A stretch of 64,000 nucleotides of DNA from assembly GCF_028640845.1 (NCBI RefSeq), contig NC_080540.1:257472958-257536957 (forward strand), written 5' to 3'. Source of the DNA: Ahaetulla prasina. Taxonomy: Eukaryota; Chordata; Lepidosauria; Squamata; Colubridae. A program made the position numbers and the translations under genes. The notes beneath the pieces were generated by a model that worked only from the letters and a program-made list of their open reading frames with translations, was not told the origin of the DNA and made no database searches. Position 1 is the stretch's first letter. Each line of letters begins with the position of its first letter. Below are positions 41,993-52,355 of this stretch, in pieces.

Positions 41993-43186
41993 TTAGCATA
42001 ATAATGGTCCCACTACATTAAGAGTCTGGCAGAGAGGTAGACAAATAGTTGAAAATTCATAAAAAATAAATAAATGTTAAAAAGTTTGTTTAGGAAAGAT
42101 TCAGTTATTACTCTTTTGACATCTGTACCCTGTGAAAAGCTTTTGGATGAGTTAATTAGAAGCTCAGCCAGTAGTGTCATAAATAATACTATTTTTTTTA
42201 AAAAAACTGCTGTAGTATAACAATTATGTCAATATTTAATTAGTTTCTATTTATCTAGGGATGGGATTAAAGGTCTTGACTAGATGTGTTCATTTTATTC
42301 CATAATTCAGCAGTCATTCTAGAGAAATGATCCTGCAGTCTTAACTATTCGGTTTAAGACCTTTTCAGTTTGCAGATGGTGCTCAATAGCTATTTTCTTT
42401 TTCTGATTCTTGTCAAGTGGAAAAGTTATTCTAAAGTTTATATAATTTTGAAATATATTATCAGAATTGATTTTGGAACAATTTATGTATATATGAGCTG
42501 ATTGGTTGCTAAGTTTTGCTGTTCCCACCCAACACCAATGCAGGCTGTGCCTACTAGAAGTAATTGTTCCCATAAATTCTCTAAGGGTTTGCCAAGGCAA
42601 ATCTAATATAATCCTTAAAATCTAATGTCTATGTAATATAATATATAGTATATATAATACTTTTTGACCATAATAAGCTATGTTTCCTCATAAATCATAA
42701 CCTTGGTAATGCCACACTCACATACCATTTAATACATTTACTTTTGTTCTTTAAATTGTTCATATTCTTTTTCTTAAGGCTCTCATCAGCAATATGCAAC
42801 CACAATTTGCTCAGTCTTTGTGTTTCTTAGTCAATCACTCTTTGTTCACAAATTTGTTTACGTAATTCTTCAAAGTAATTCTTTCATACTGGTTCTTCAT
42901 TTTTATTCTATTAGTAATAATTCAACATCCATCCATTCCTGGCTCTGTCTTTTCTTGTTTTATACACAAACTACTTAAGAATAGTTTGTGCGCACTTCGC
43001 ATTTAATATGTATTTATGTTTCTCCTGTCATACTTAATTTTTACTTCCATAGAACAAAAATGGGGCAGAAACACATTCTGATACACATTTATTTATTAAA
43101 TTTATATATTTATTAAATTTATACTGTATATCTTGCAAGTTGAGTTGACTCTAATCATTTTGGCTTCTTTCAACAAACATTCATCA
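41993..43186. other. No recognisable feature
   Basis: AT-rich; a 93-codon minus-strand open run at 42319-42600 has no motif and low-complexity composition. Confidence 0.4.
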
Positions 43187-43412
43187 AATGCTGTGGTGGG
43201 TGCACTGGTATATACAGTATTGCAGGCTAACTCTTCTCACTGCCAGGAGTTCGATCCTGACTGGCTCAAGGTTGATTCTGCCTTCCATTCTTCTGAGGTT
43301 GGTTAAATGAGGATTCAAATTGTTGGGGGAAATATGCTGATTTTGTGAACCACTTAGAGACCGATGTAAAGCACTATAGAATGGTATATAAGTCTAGGTG
43401 ATATTGCTAAGT
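43187..43412 (+). mobile_element. Sauria-type SINE, diverged copy
   Basis: Same plan as 40567: 'gtggtgggtgcactggt' head, 'gagttcgatcctgactggct' box B region, 'aaatgaggattcaaattgtt' body and 'tggtatataagtctaggtg' tail. More substitutions than the 40.6 kb copy. Confidence 0.8.
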
Positions 43413-44683
43413 TCCAATCCCCTCAGCAGACCACATACCACATACAATATTTCTATAAGAATGTCTTAAAATTCTGCATCCATTTCCTCATTTTTAATTA
43501 TCTATGAAGGTATATGTTTTGCTCTCTTTTTCACCATTAATGTATAATGTGCTGTAATTCATTGCATCTTCTCTAACATAACTACAATTGTACATTTCAT
43601 ACATTAATTTTCAATCAACATAATATTCACTGGCAATCATTTTGGTTCCCAGCCAAAAGCATAGCACCTTCTGCATGCCAAAGTACAAGCATATTCCCAT
43701 TCCTAACTGACTCATATCTAATGACACCACAAGCATTCCTGATGCATTTATTCAGAAACTCACTAAACCGCCAAGCGGGCATCCCACATTCTTGACTAAC
43801 TCTATGCTCAGTGTTGGAACTGTTTACTAATATTCAATTTATTTTCACACAAGCTTTACTTGCATCATCTACCACTTTAACTGCATTAACCTTCAACTCT
43901 ACATTGGCTGGCATAAAACATTTGAGAATTCAAGCCCATTAACTTCATCATGCACTGCCTCTAAATCAACAAATATGCTCAACTATTTCTCATATATATT
44001 TATCAAGGACCTACTGAAGAGCAGATTTTTCAAAAGTTTAAAGCGACGAGCTGCCCAGGGACAGCCATGATTCCTGTCTGGAAGTAGTCCCATTGGGTGG
44101 CTCTTAGAAAATTGCTTAAATATTATTCTTCCTATCTACACTCCCCATTTTTTCAGCTTTTGAAAAATTCTAAGAACCAAAGTATATGAAAGATCACTTC
44201 TTCTAAGAACTGTAGACAAATAATTTCCTCTTCGATGAATAGCTCAGATTTGTTTCTAAATGCAATTTCCCCTTTTGAAATATAAGAAATGGGGAAGGTA
44301 TTATTTTCTCATGCCTATCTTTTCTTTCAAAGTCATTGAAGCTAGAAGTATCTTATGAAAAGCAGAATTTATTTTCTTTTCTGACTTTTTTTTTAAATAA
44401 CCCCCTTATAACTTTCTTATTTGTATTCAGGAAAGAACTGATGATCATAATTCAACATTTGATATTTCTAACAGTTATTGTGGCCTGGCTTTCAGGATCA
44501 GCTCTTTAATTTCTTTTCATGGTAACAGCCAAAGTCCTTTTGGTTCAGGCTGGACCAAGTCATCAAGAAGCAACAAGTTTTAATCTATTGAATCTTTTTT
44601 TTTTCCTGAAGAAAATTGCTCACTTTTTTCTAAAATTGCTGTTATTTCAATCAAAAAGAACATAATTTTTCCTTTCTACAGAG
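43413..44683. other. No recognisable feature
   Basis: AT-rich, CpG-poor; no gene or bounded element. Confidence 0.4.
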
Positions 44684-45311
44684 GAATTATTGAGTCTGTC
44701 ATTTGCACCTCTATAACTGTCTGGTTTGGTTCTGCAACTCAACAAGACAAATACAGACTTCAGAGGATAATTAGAACTGCAGAAAAAACAATTGCTACCA
44801 ACCTGCCTTCCATTGAGGACCTGTATACTGCATGAATCAAGAAGAGGGCTGTGAAAATATTTACAGATCCCTGGATATAAACTGTTTTAACTCCTACCCT
44901 CAAAACGACGCTATAGAGCACTGCACACCAGAACAGCTAGACACAAGAACAGTTTTTTCCTGAATGCTATCACTCTGCTAAACAAATAATTCCCTCAACA
45001 CTGTCAAACTATTTACTAAATCTGCACCATTAATCTTCTCATCATTCCCATCACCCATCTCCTTCCACTTATGGCTGTATGACTGTAACTTTATTGCCGG
45101 TATCCTTATGTTTTATATTGATATTGATTGTTTCTTGATTGCTTATTTGTACCCTATGACTATCATTAAGTGTTGTAAGTGTTGTACCTTGATGAAGGTA
45201 TTTTTTCTTTTATGTACACTGAAAGGTTATGCACCAAGACAAATTCCTTGTGTGTCCAATCACACTTGGCCAATAAATTCTGTTCTATTCTATTCTATAC
45301 TATTCTATTCT
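44684..45311 (+). mobile_element. CR1-L3-like LINE (Snake1-type) 3' end, older copy 3
   Basis: Encodes the same C-terminal region as 11031-11387 in inverse orientation: Val-Trp-Phe-Gly-Ser-Ala-Thr, Leu-Gln-Arg-Ile-Ile-Arg-Thr-Ala-Glu, Leu-Pro-Ser-Ile-Glu-Asp-Leu-Tyr-Thr-Ala, here broken by a TGA near 44834 and a deletion near 44870. The UTR ends in 'ggccaataaattctg' and (TTCTA)n. The tail is interrupted at 45312 by another LINE fragment. Confidence 0.85.
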
Positions 45312-45503
45312 TTTTATTTATTTATTTAATTTTGTCATAACAGTATACACAAACATTGTCATAAGTAAAAAAAATATATCATGAAGAAAATATATATATA
45401 TATATAAGTAAAGAATATGCATTAGCTATATTAATTTGTTATAATAAAGGGAACAATAGGACAGGAACGGTAGGCACTTTTGTGCTCTTATGCACGCCCC
45501 TTA
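45312..45503 (-). mobile_element. LINE 3'-end fragment nested in the TTCTA tail
   Basis: TTTA repeats, then 'ttttgtcataacagtatac' and 'aggacaggaacggtaggcac', 'cttatgcacgccccttaa' match the 3' end of the 17692-18283 LINE. TTCTA repeats lie on both sides, so the fragment landed in the microsatellite tail of the CR1-L3-like element. Confidence 0.8.
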
Positions 45504-45584
45504 ATTCTATTCTATTCTATTCTATTCTATTCTATTCTATTCTATTCTATTCTATTCTATTCTATTCTATTCTATTCTATTCTA
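45504..45584. repeat. (TTCTA)n microsatellite
   Basis: About 16 perfect TTCTA units. It is the continuation of the tail of the CR1-L3-like LINE ending at 45311. Confidence 0.95.
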
Positions 45585-47169
45585 ATAATCAAACCTTTAG
45601 ATATTTATCAAAATATTTAAAATAACTTAATCGCCAGTGGAATGACAGCCTCTTGTGTTTCATGTTCTCAATGACAGAGAACAACATGCAGTTGATTCAC
45701 AGGAAGTGTAGTCTTTGGATAAATTACTTGTTCTTCCTTGTTGTGGTAACCACAATCCTTTTCTTTAAAATTCCAGATGTGCCTCTTCCCTCCATTGATT
45801 ACCTCCTTATTTCTAAGTGGGGCTCAATGTTTAGTGTCATTTTTACAACCTAGTTAAGTTAGGTTGATGTTTTCGCAGGGTTTACCTCTTCTGGTACTGA
45901 CACTCCCTTTATAAGAACTGCTGTAATGTCTTCTTCTTTTTTTGCCTTAGCTGTGGCACAGGTAGACCTGGGACAAGAGAAGGGGCCTTCTCATTGCCTT
46001 CATTTAAATTCTGGAGTTTTGGGAGGGTTGGCACCCTTTTTGCTGGACAACAGATCCTTTTTTAAGAAAGGCCTTGCCTTCAAGTCCATTCTTGCCACTA
46101 TTAATTTCAGGAGATACTACCTCCTTCTTCTACTCTCTTCATCAGCTTAATTGACTGCTTCTGAAGTTTTTGCTGAAATGCTATTACTGAAACTGTACTT
46201 TTATGCATTTACAATTGGGTTTGGGGTTTGGGTTTTTTTTTCTTTTAAATATTTTTACTGGTTCTGAATTTTATTGGACATCATGAGAGATGCATATACG
46301 TTAAAAAAACTGACATGCAAGTTTATTTATAAATAAAATGAAGTGCCAACTTTGGAAATTTATAGTATAAACATCTCTTAATTGCTTGTTTTCTAACATG
46401 TTCAAAAGTCAGATAACTGTTGTGTGTTGATGGCAGCATGACATTTTCATATAAAACTAAAACAGAACTTTGATTCTAGGCAACAGTTTTACTAATATCA
46501 GCAAAACATGTAGAGATTTCACAGCTATTTCTTTAATGAGAGCTCCAGCTTTTAAGAAAGGAGGATGTTAGTTTTCATTGTGAGTTTGACTTTGAAAGCC
46601 CAACTAGAATTGCTTTGCAATTATGTCAAATATTCAGAGAAATATTCATAAAGCACCTGTCAAGGAAAGTTTTCAAATGCCCATTAAATATGAGCTGGGC
46701 TGAATATGCTAATCACACCAATGCATGGTTGGCCCTGCTCTAAAGGCAACATCAAGAACTATGCAGATGGTATGATGTGGAGAAAATGCTGTAAGTGTTT
46801 ACTCACAGACAAGAACCAATCAAGCAAGGTTAAACAGGATGACCTTATACTGGCATACTTTCTAATTAAGGCAATGAGGTCAGCTTTCTCTGTGTTTTGA
46901 AAACTAGCTAAGGCTCACTGTAATGAACCATCACAAGTGATTCAATGCTCAGGGCAGTTTCAGAAAGAGCTGATGAAAGCTTCTGGATGGTTCATTTTCC
47001 TTCTGGAAGCAATATCTATATATTTCATGGACTGGAATTAAAGTGCTAAAGTTGACACAAGCATCTTTTTTTAGAGGGCACAAAGAAGTGGTCTTGGTTC
47101 AAATTGTAAAAATGGATGATCTTTATATTGCAAGAAACAGGAAGAATCAGAAACAGCTTTGGTGTAGCT
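45585..47169. other. No recognisable feature
   Basis: A mildly protein-like stretch at 45940-46145 (plus strand) may be a decayed LINE coding segment, but no motif is certain. The rest is AT-rich. Confidence 0.35.
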
Positions 47170-47545
47170 CAGTGGTGGGTTTCAAATTTTTTTACTACTG
47201 GTTCTGTAGGCATTGCTTGGTGGGCGTGGCATGGCTTGGTGGGTGTAGCAGGAGAAGGATACTGTAAAATCTCCATTCCCACCCCACTCCAGGGGAAGGA
47301 TATTGTAAAATCTCCATTCCCACCCCACTCCAGGGTAAGGATATTGTAAAATCTCCATTCCCTCCCCAATCCAGGGGAAGGTTACTGCAAAATCCCCATT
47401 TCCTCCCAATCAGCTGGGACTCGGGAGGCAGAAAATAGATGGGGGCAGAGCCAGTCAGAATTTTTACTACCGGTTCTCTGAACTACTCAATATTTCTGCT
47501 ACCGGTTCTCCAGAACTGGTCAGAACCTGCTGAAACCCACCTCTG
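47170..47545 (+). mobile_element. hAT-like non-autonomous element, family B, with four minisatellite units
   Basis: Starts cagtggtgggtttcaaattt and ends cctgctgaaacccacctctg. Flanks gtgtagct and gtatagct match at 7 of 8 positions. Between 47250 and 47410 four consecutive 41-bp units (gaaggatactgtaaaatctc, cattcccaccccactccagg type) are present, more than in other copies, which explains its length of 376 bp. Confidence 0.9.
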
Positions 47546-47955
47546 GTATAGCTTTGTGTGTATGTGTGTGAGTACACTCTTAGCTATTCTTGGTTACTAT
47601 AACCAAGCAAAGCCTTTTGGGAAAATCAGTAGCTCCACAGTATTGCACATAGTTTACATTCATGTCTTGCATCTTATATTTCCTCACTGACATCTCCACT
47701 TCGAGATCAGAAAGGATTTCTATTAAATCCAACAAATATGCTACCCGTCTGCTGATAGCAGTGAACTAGACATGGCAGTGGTCTTGGTATAGGACGCATT
47801 CTTATGGTCTCATTATCTCAATACTTCCACATTTTACTGAAAAGTAGTACGCAAAGAAGAAGAAAAAAACCAGAACTGTGTCACAGAGGAAAGACAGAAG
47901 TCAGATAATTAGATGACTTAGCCAGCTTCTTTACTCCAAGTGAAAAGAGCTCTCC
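47546..47955. other. No recognisable feature
   Basis: Spacer without recognisable elements. Confidence 0.4.
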
Positions 47956-48173
47956 ATAGCAATAGCACTTAGATTTACATACCGCTTCCCAGTGTTTTTA
48001 CAGTCCTCTCTAAGCAGTTTAAAGAGTCAGCATATGGCCCCCAATAATCTGGGTCCTCATTTTACCCACTTTGGAAGCATGGAAGGCTGAGTCAACCTTG
48101 AGCCGATAAGATTTGAACTGCAGCTAGCAGTCAGTCACTACTGCATTCTAACCACTGTGCCATCTCGGCTCTT
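47956..48173 (-). mobile_element. Sauria-type SINE
   Basis: Inverse orientation: starts with 'agcaatagcacttagattta' (tail) and ends 'ccactgtgccatctcggctc' (head). The body 'aatctgggtcctcattttac' is diagnostic. Confidence 0.85.
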
Positions 48174-48425
48174 TTTCTCTGTATTTTCAGACAAAAACTT
48201 CCCCCATAATTTGCTAATTAAAATTTCTTTTAATTGGGAATGACAATCAACTACACTGCTATTATAATATCACTCAAAGCTATAGCTTAGGAAATTTTCT
48301 ACAAGGTTTGTGAATAGAAATAGATACTTGAGTTCTCCAAGAAAGGCAGCAATGTTCAGTGCTTTCTGAAGAGCACAATTCCCTGCTCAGGACACACTAC
48401 TGAAGCCCAATAGGACAAGCTTATA
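48174..48425. other. Spacer between two SINEs
   Basis: No recognisable feature in about 250 bp. Confidence 0.4.
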
Positions 48426-48662
48426 CATAGCAATAGCGTTTAGACTATTAAGTGGTATATAAATACCACCCAGTAGTGTTTTACAGCACTCTCTGGGCAG
48501 TTTACAATGTCAGCATATTGCTTCCAACAAATCTGGGTCCTCATTTAAATGACCTTGGAAAGATAGAAAACTAAGTCAACCTTGAGCCCCATCAGGATCA
48601 AACTCCAGCTGTGGGCAGTTTGCCTACAATATTGCAATAACCATTGAACCATCAGAGCTCCT
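48426..48662 (-). mobile_element. Sauria-type SINE, diverged
   Basis: Same plan as the copy 470 bp to the left and in the same orientation: 'agcaatagcgtttagactat' tail, 'aatctgggtcctcatttaaa' body, 'aaccattgaaccatcagagct' head. It carries a 10-15 bp insertion (ataaataccacc) near the tail. Confidence 0.8.
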
Positions 48663-48699
48663 GATACTTCCCATGGGATTTAACTGAGGACAGGAAGAC

Positions 48700-49330
48700 T
48701 GAAGACTGATAAACAAAGGATTATAGACACATATAGCTTGGAAGGCATGAAGCCCAACCATCTGATCAATGCAGAAAAGAAGAATTCTAATTACCTTAAT
48801 GTTCAATACCCTAGCCCAGGGGTCTCCAACCTTGGTCCCTTTAAGACTTGTGGACTTCAACTCCCAAAATTCGTCAACGAGCTTTGCTGAGGAATTTTGG
48901 GAGTTGAAGTCCACAAGTCTTAAAGGGACCAAGGTTGGAGACCCCTGCTCTAGCCTCCCCTCAAACACAACCAGTGAACTGGAGGACACTACTTCTGTGG
49001 ATAATTGGTTGCATCATCAAAATAGTCTGTCAATAAGTTTTTCCCCCTAACATTTAATTGGAATGTAGCTTAAGTCCATTGTTATATATCCTATATTCTG
49101 TATCCTTAGATGATAAAATATACATCTTGGCATTATTCGGTATTTAAAAGGAAGAGGTACTTGAAAAGAGCTGTCAAATCTTTCCTAACTTTTCTTGGGG
49201 CTAAATGTTCATAAATGTTCAAGCTGTCTTTACACAATGTAGTTTATAAACTGCTCCTCATTCTCACTGCCTTTCTCTGAACTTGATCTAACTTTCTAAT
49301 AAAGAGTCCCAATAACTTCCAACTATATTG
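48700..49330 (-). mobile_element. Old CR1 LINE fragment, split by a foldback element
   Basis: The words 'gaagcccaaccatctgatc', 'ggaggacactacttctgtgg', 'ataattggttgcatcatc' and 'ctcattctcactgcctttct' follow, in inverse orientation, the order of the CR1 3' coding region seen at 60560-60980. The foldback element 48817-48947 interrupts it. Confidence 0.5.
48817..48947. mobile_element. Foldback hAT-like element, family C, near-perfect palindrome
   Basis: 131 bp. The left arm (caggggtctccaaccttgg, tccctttaagacttgtgg, acttcaactcccaaaattc) is almost exactly repeated in inverse order by the right arm. The unpaired centre is only about 20 bp. Flanks ccctagcc (48809-48816) and ctctagcc (48948-48955) match at 7 of 8 bases. 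Confidence 0.9.
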
Positions 49331-50956
49331 CACTTTACCCATTTTCTCATACATTCTCATGTACATACAAAGCAGTCAGTATTCCATCAGAACCCAATAT
49401 GCCAACACAAGAAGAAAAATCAAAACATCTTCTCAAGTTGATTATCGATGGACCTAAATGTAAGTTTTTTCTGCATGGCATTCCTAGATTTAATATGCTT
49501 CATTTGCTTGGAGTCAACAGTGGGGGGACAGATGACAAATATCTAAAATGACTAGTATCAACAACTAGTTACTAGCTTCTGCACAATCTATACAGAGTAT
49601 TCATCTCAGTGCTGATTGATAATGGCCCATAATATAGTTGATCAAAGACATAAGCCACCTTGCAGTGCACTGTGTATATAACTTTACAGCGGGAATCAGT
49701 TGATTTTTCTTGCGTACTAATTAGTCTTTGAGTGTTGATTCTCACAGGAAAACAATGTTGATATAGAAAGATTATTTGCCAACTATTTGGAGGGAAATTT
49801 TTATTAGAAGTCAGACAAGCAGAAAGATTCTGGCATTCAAACCCCACTAACACTCATATTTTGAACGTCATTGAAAATAGTTAATTTTGTGATTAATTCC
49901 AGTCTTTTTACTTTGAAAGGATGCTAAATGATTGAAATAAAAATGATTGGTCTCACAGAGTTCTCTAACTCTTAACACCATCTTTAAAAAGCCAACAAAC
50001 CCAAAATCCCAAACAAATGGTCTAGAATTGTATTATGGAAGATTTGGGCACTTTCCCACTTTATTTTACCTTTAATTTTGAATTTAAAAACAATCCAAAG
50101 TAGCTATTTTGCTACTGAATTTCATTGACCTGATATTGTGATCTCAGGGTTACATTGAGCTGGCTGCATACCTTATTGCAAAGAAAAGTTTAAGGCAGCT
50201 TATTTAACTTTTTCTTACTCAGCATAGCCTCAATGTAATACTAAGATCATACGAGAGAGGAGTTTTTAAAAAAAATATTTTACTTTTATTACTTTGAACT
50301 TTTGAATGATATGTTATAAGAATTTGGTGGCTTTCCTGAGTTTGGAACATACAAAACCTTTTCACTTTTAAATTGATTGCCTCCTCCAGATGTGAAAAAA
50401 ATGAACACAACTGACATAATTCATAAACTCTTATAGCCTACCAAAATCAATTCATTAGGTTTAGATGAAAGCAAATGTGTGGAATAATTCTATTGAATAA
50501 TACACGTATTTTTTTTTCTATTTTTAAAATTCACACAATAGGGACATAATTAGTCTTTTACCTAAAAAAGAGAAATCATATAACCTTATCAATGTTAGGC
50601 ATTCTAATTAACAATATAGGTGATAAATGGTCATCAGCTGATTTATTTGTCTCTCAATTGTGAAAGGAAATGAAAGTATATCAGTTCTAGCAATCTGCTT
50701 TTATACTGTCAAATTATTCTTTCTAATAAAAGTGCGGTTTGTAATCTATGGTTATTGCAGATGAAGGTAACATGAAATACAGTGGGAAAAGCTTATTTTC
50801 CATACACATAGCAATTTTCTTCTTAATTCCTCCTTTTTTTCCTTCATACTGCTCATACCTAGCTGAATTATAACAGAGTGCCAGACATTCTAACTACACA
50901 TTGTTTTACAATAGCAACAACATGCCTTTTATTATTAAACAAAAAGGGGTGTTTTC
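49331..50956. other. No recognisable feature
   Basis: AT-rich, CpG-poor DNA with no gene or bounded repeat on either strand. Confidence 0.45.
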
Positions 50957-50962
50957 TTGCCC

Positions 50963-51018
50963 TTAAATCAGCTTCTCTTAAATTGCAAGCTGCAGCAGTT
51001 TAAGAGAAGCTGATTTAA
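50963..51018. other. Perfect 20-bp inverted repeat with 16-nt loop
   Basis: The arms 50963-50982 (ttaaatcagcttctcttaaa) and 50999-51018 are exact reverse complements. An imperfect extension (cttgccc / ctagcaag) brings the arms to about 29 bp. The loop is ttgcaagctgcagcag. No flanking duplication was found. It could be a foldback relic or a precursor-like hairpin. Confidence 0.75.
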
Positions 51019-51480
51019 CTAGCAAGGTGCAAATTACTTTGACACCATTTCCCCCCCAGCATAGCTGCATGGGATAAAGTTACAGCCTCTTTTTGTTTGT
51101 TTTACTTTCTGAATGCTTTAAATCCCTTCTCTAACTTTTACAAAGAGTAAGAGTAAGCATCACAGCAATCAGAGTTTTAGTAGAAACCATCCTGTCCTTT
51201 AGGCATGATTGTCCTCCTTTAAAAATCAAGCACAATGCATTTAAGAGACAGAGGGGAGAGCAGATAGTCTCTCATTGTAATTATTGTCATTGTATTTGAA
51301 TGACTTGTCCATGCAGAATTTATTTTAAAGGGAAGGGGACTCTGGGTTTGGAATTCTAATCGCCACATAAAATATTCATACTTTTGAAATACTTACAAAG
51401 AGATATTTCAAAACAGATTTAAAGTGTTCCTGTTCTAGTCCATAGCCTCCATTTGCTAGCTTCTGCTATGGGTATTCCTA
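51019..51480. other. No recognisable feature
   Basis: No gene or repeat recognised between the hairpin and the microsatellite. Confidence 0.4.
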
Positions 51481-51580
51481 TTCTATTCTATTCTATTCTA
51501 TTCTATTCTATTCTATTCTATTCTATTCTATTCTATTCCATTCCATTCCATTCCACTCCACTCCACTCCACTCCACTCCA
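51481..51580. repeat. Compound pentanucleotide array TTCTA-TTCCA-CTCCA
   Basis: Eleven TTCTA units (51481-51535), then about four TTCCA (51536-51555), then five CTCCA (51556-51580). Each block differs from the previous by one T-to-C change. No CR1-L3-like body lies directly beside it. Confidence 0.95.
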
Positions 51581-51614
51581 AGTTAAATCCAGAGCTAAAC
51601 TATTGGCTTAGCAT

Positions 51615-51889
51615 CAGAGGTAGTATTCAGCAGGTCCTGACCAATTCTGGAGAACCGGTAGGGGAAATTTTGAATAGTTCAGAGAACCGGAAATACCACT
51701 GCTGACTGGCCCCACGCCCATCTATTCTCTGCCTCCCGCGTCCCAGCTTATCGGGAGGAAATGGGGATTTTGCAGTATCCTTTCCCTGGAGTTGGGTGGG
51801 AATGGAATTTTACAGTATCCTTCCCCTGCCATGCCCACCAAAGCCATGTCTACAGAACCGGTAGTAAAAAAATTTGAATCCCACCACTG
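51615..51889 (-). mobile_element. hAT-like non-autonomous element, family B
   Basis: Inverse orientation: starts cagaggtagtattcagcagg and ends tttgaatcccaccactg. Flanks cttagcat and cttagaat match at 7 of 8 bases. Two minisatellite units are present. Confidence 0.85.
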
Positions 51890-52320
51890 CTTAGAATTTA
51901 ATGTTCCCTCTTCATTTGAAAAGAAAAAAAAAAGACAAATATCAAAATGGGGTTAGGCAGCTAAGTGGAGAGAAATATAATGTGTCACATTTTATTGCTT
52001 ATTATTATGGAATTCCTTGTCAGTCAATATTGAGTTTTGCACAAAGCCGAGATTGGATAAATAATTCTCAGGATAATTTGCTATGCTCACAGAGATTTTT
52101 ATAATTCATTGCAGAATGATGTGAGTTTCAGTAATATCCATTCAGCATTAGCTCCTACTGTGGCATCCTCCTCCTGTGACAGGAGTTGGAATAACTCGCT
52201 ACTTTTGAGCTCATTTATATAGGAACAAGAAAATGTTAGTGTTTATATTAACACAAATTATTTTTCTTCTACATAAGCTATTTGAAAATATAAAGTAAAC
52301 CCTTGGCCTATTACTCTTCA
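51890..52320. other. No recognisable feature
   Basis: AT-rich spacer with no element recognised. Confidence 0.4.
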
Positions 52321-52355
52321 GAAAGTTTTAAGTCTGGCAAAAAGTTCAGAAGGAG

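Noticed and set aside
45926..46150. Plus-strand 74-codon run resembling a LINE coding segment
   Set aside because: The similarity to CR1/L2 C-terminal segments is too weak and not supported by neighbouring motifs or a tail.
47250..47410. Regular 41-bp repeats resembling a CRISPR array
   Set aside because: The units are contiguous, with no unique spacers, and lie inside a transposon of a vertebrate genome.
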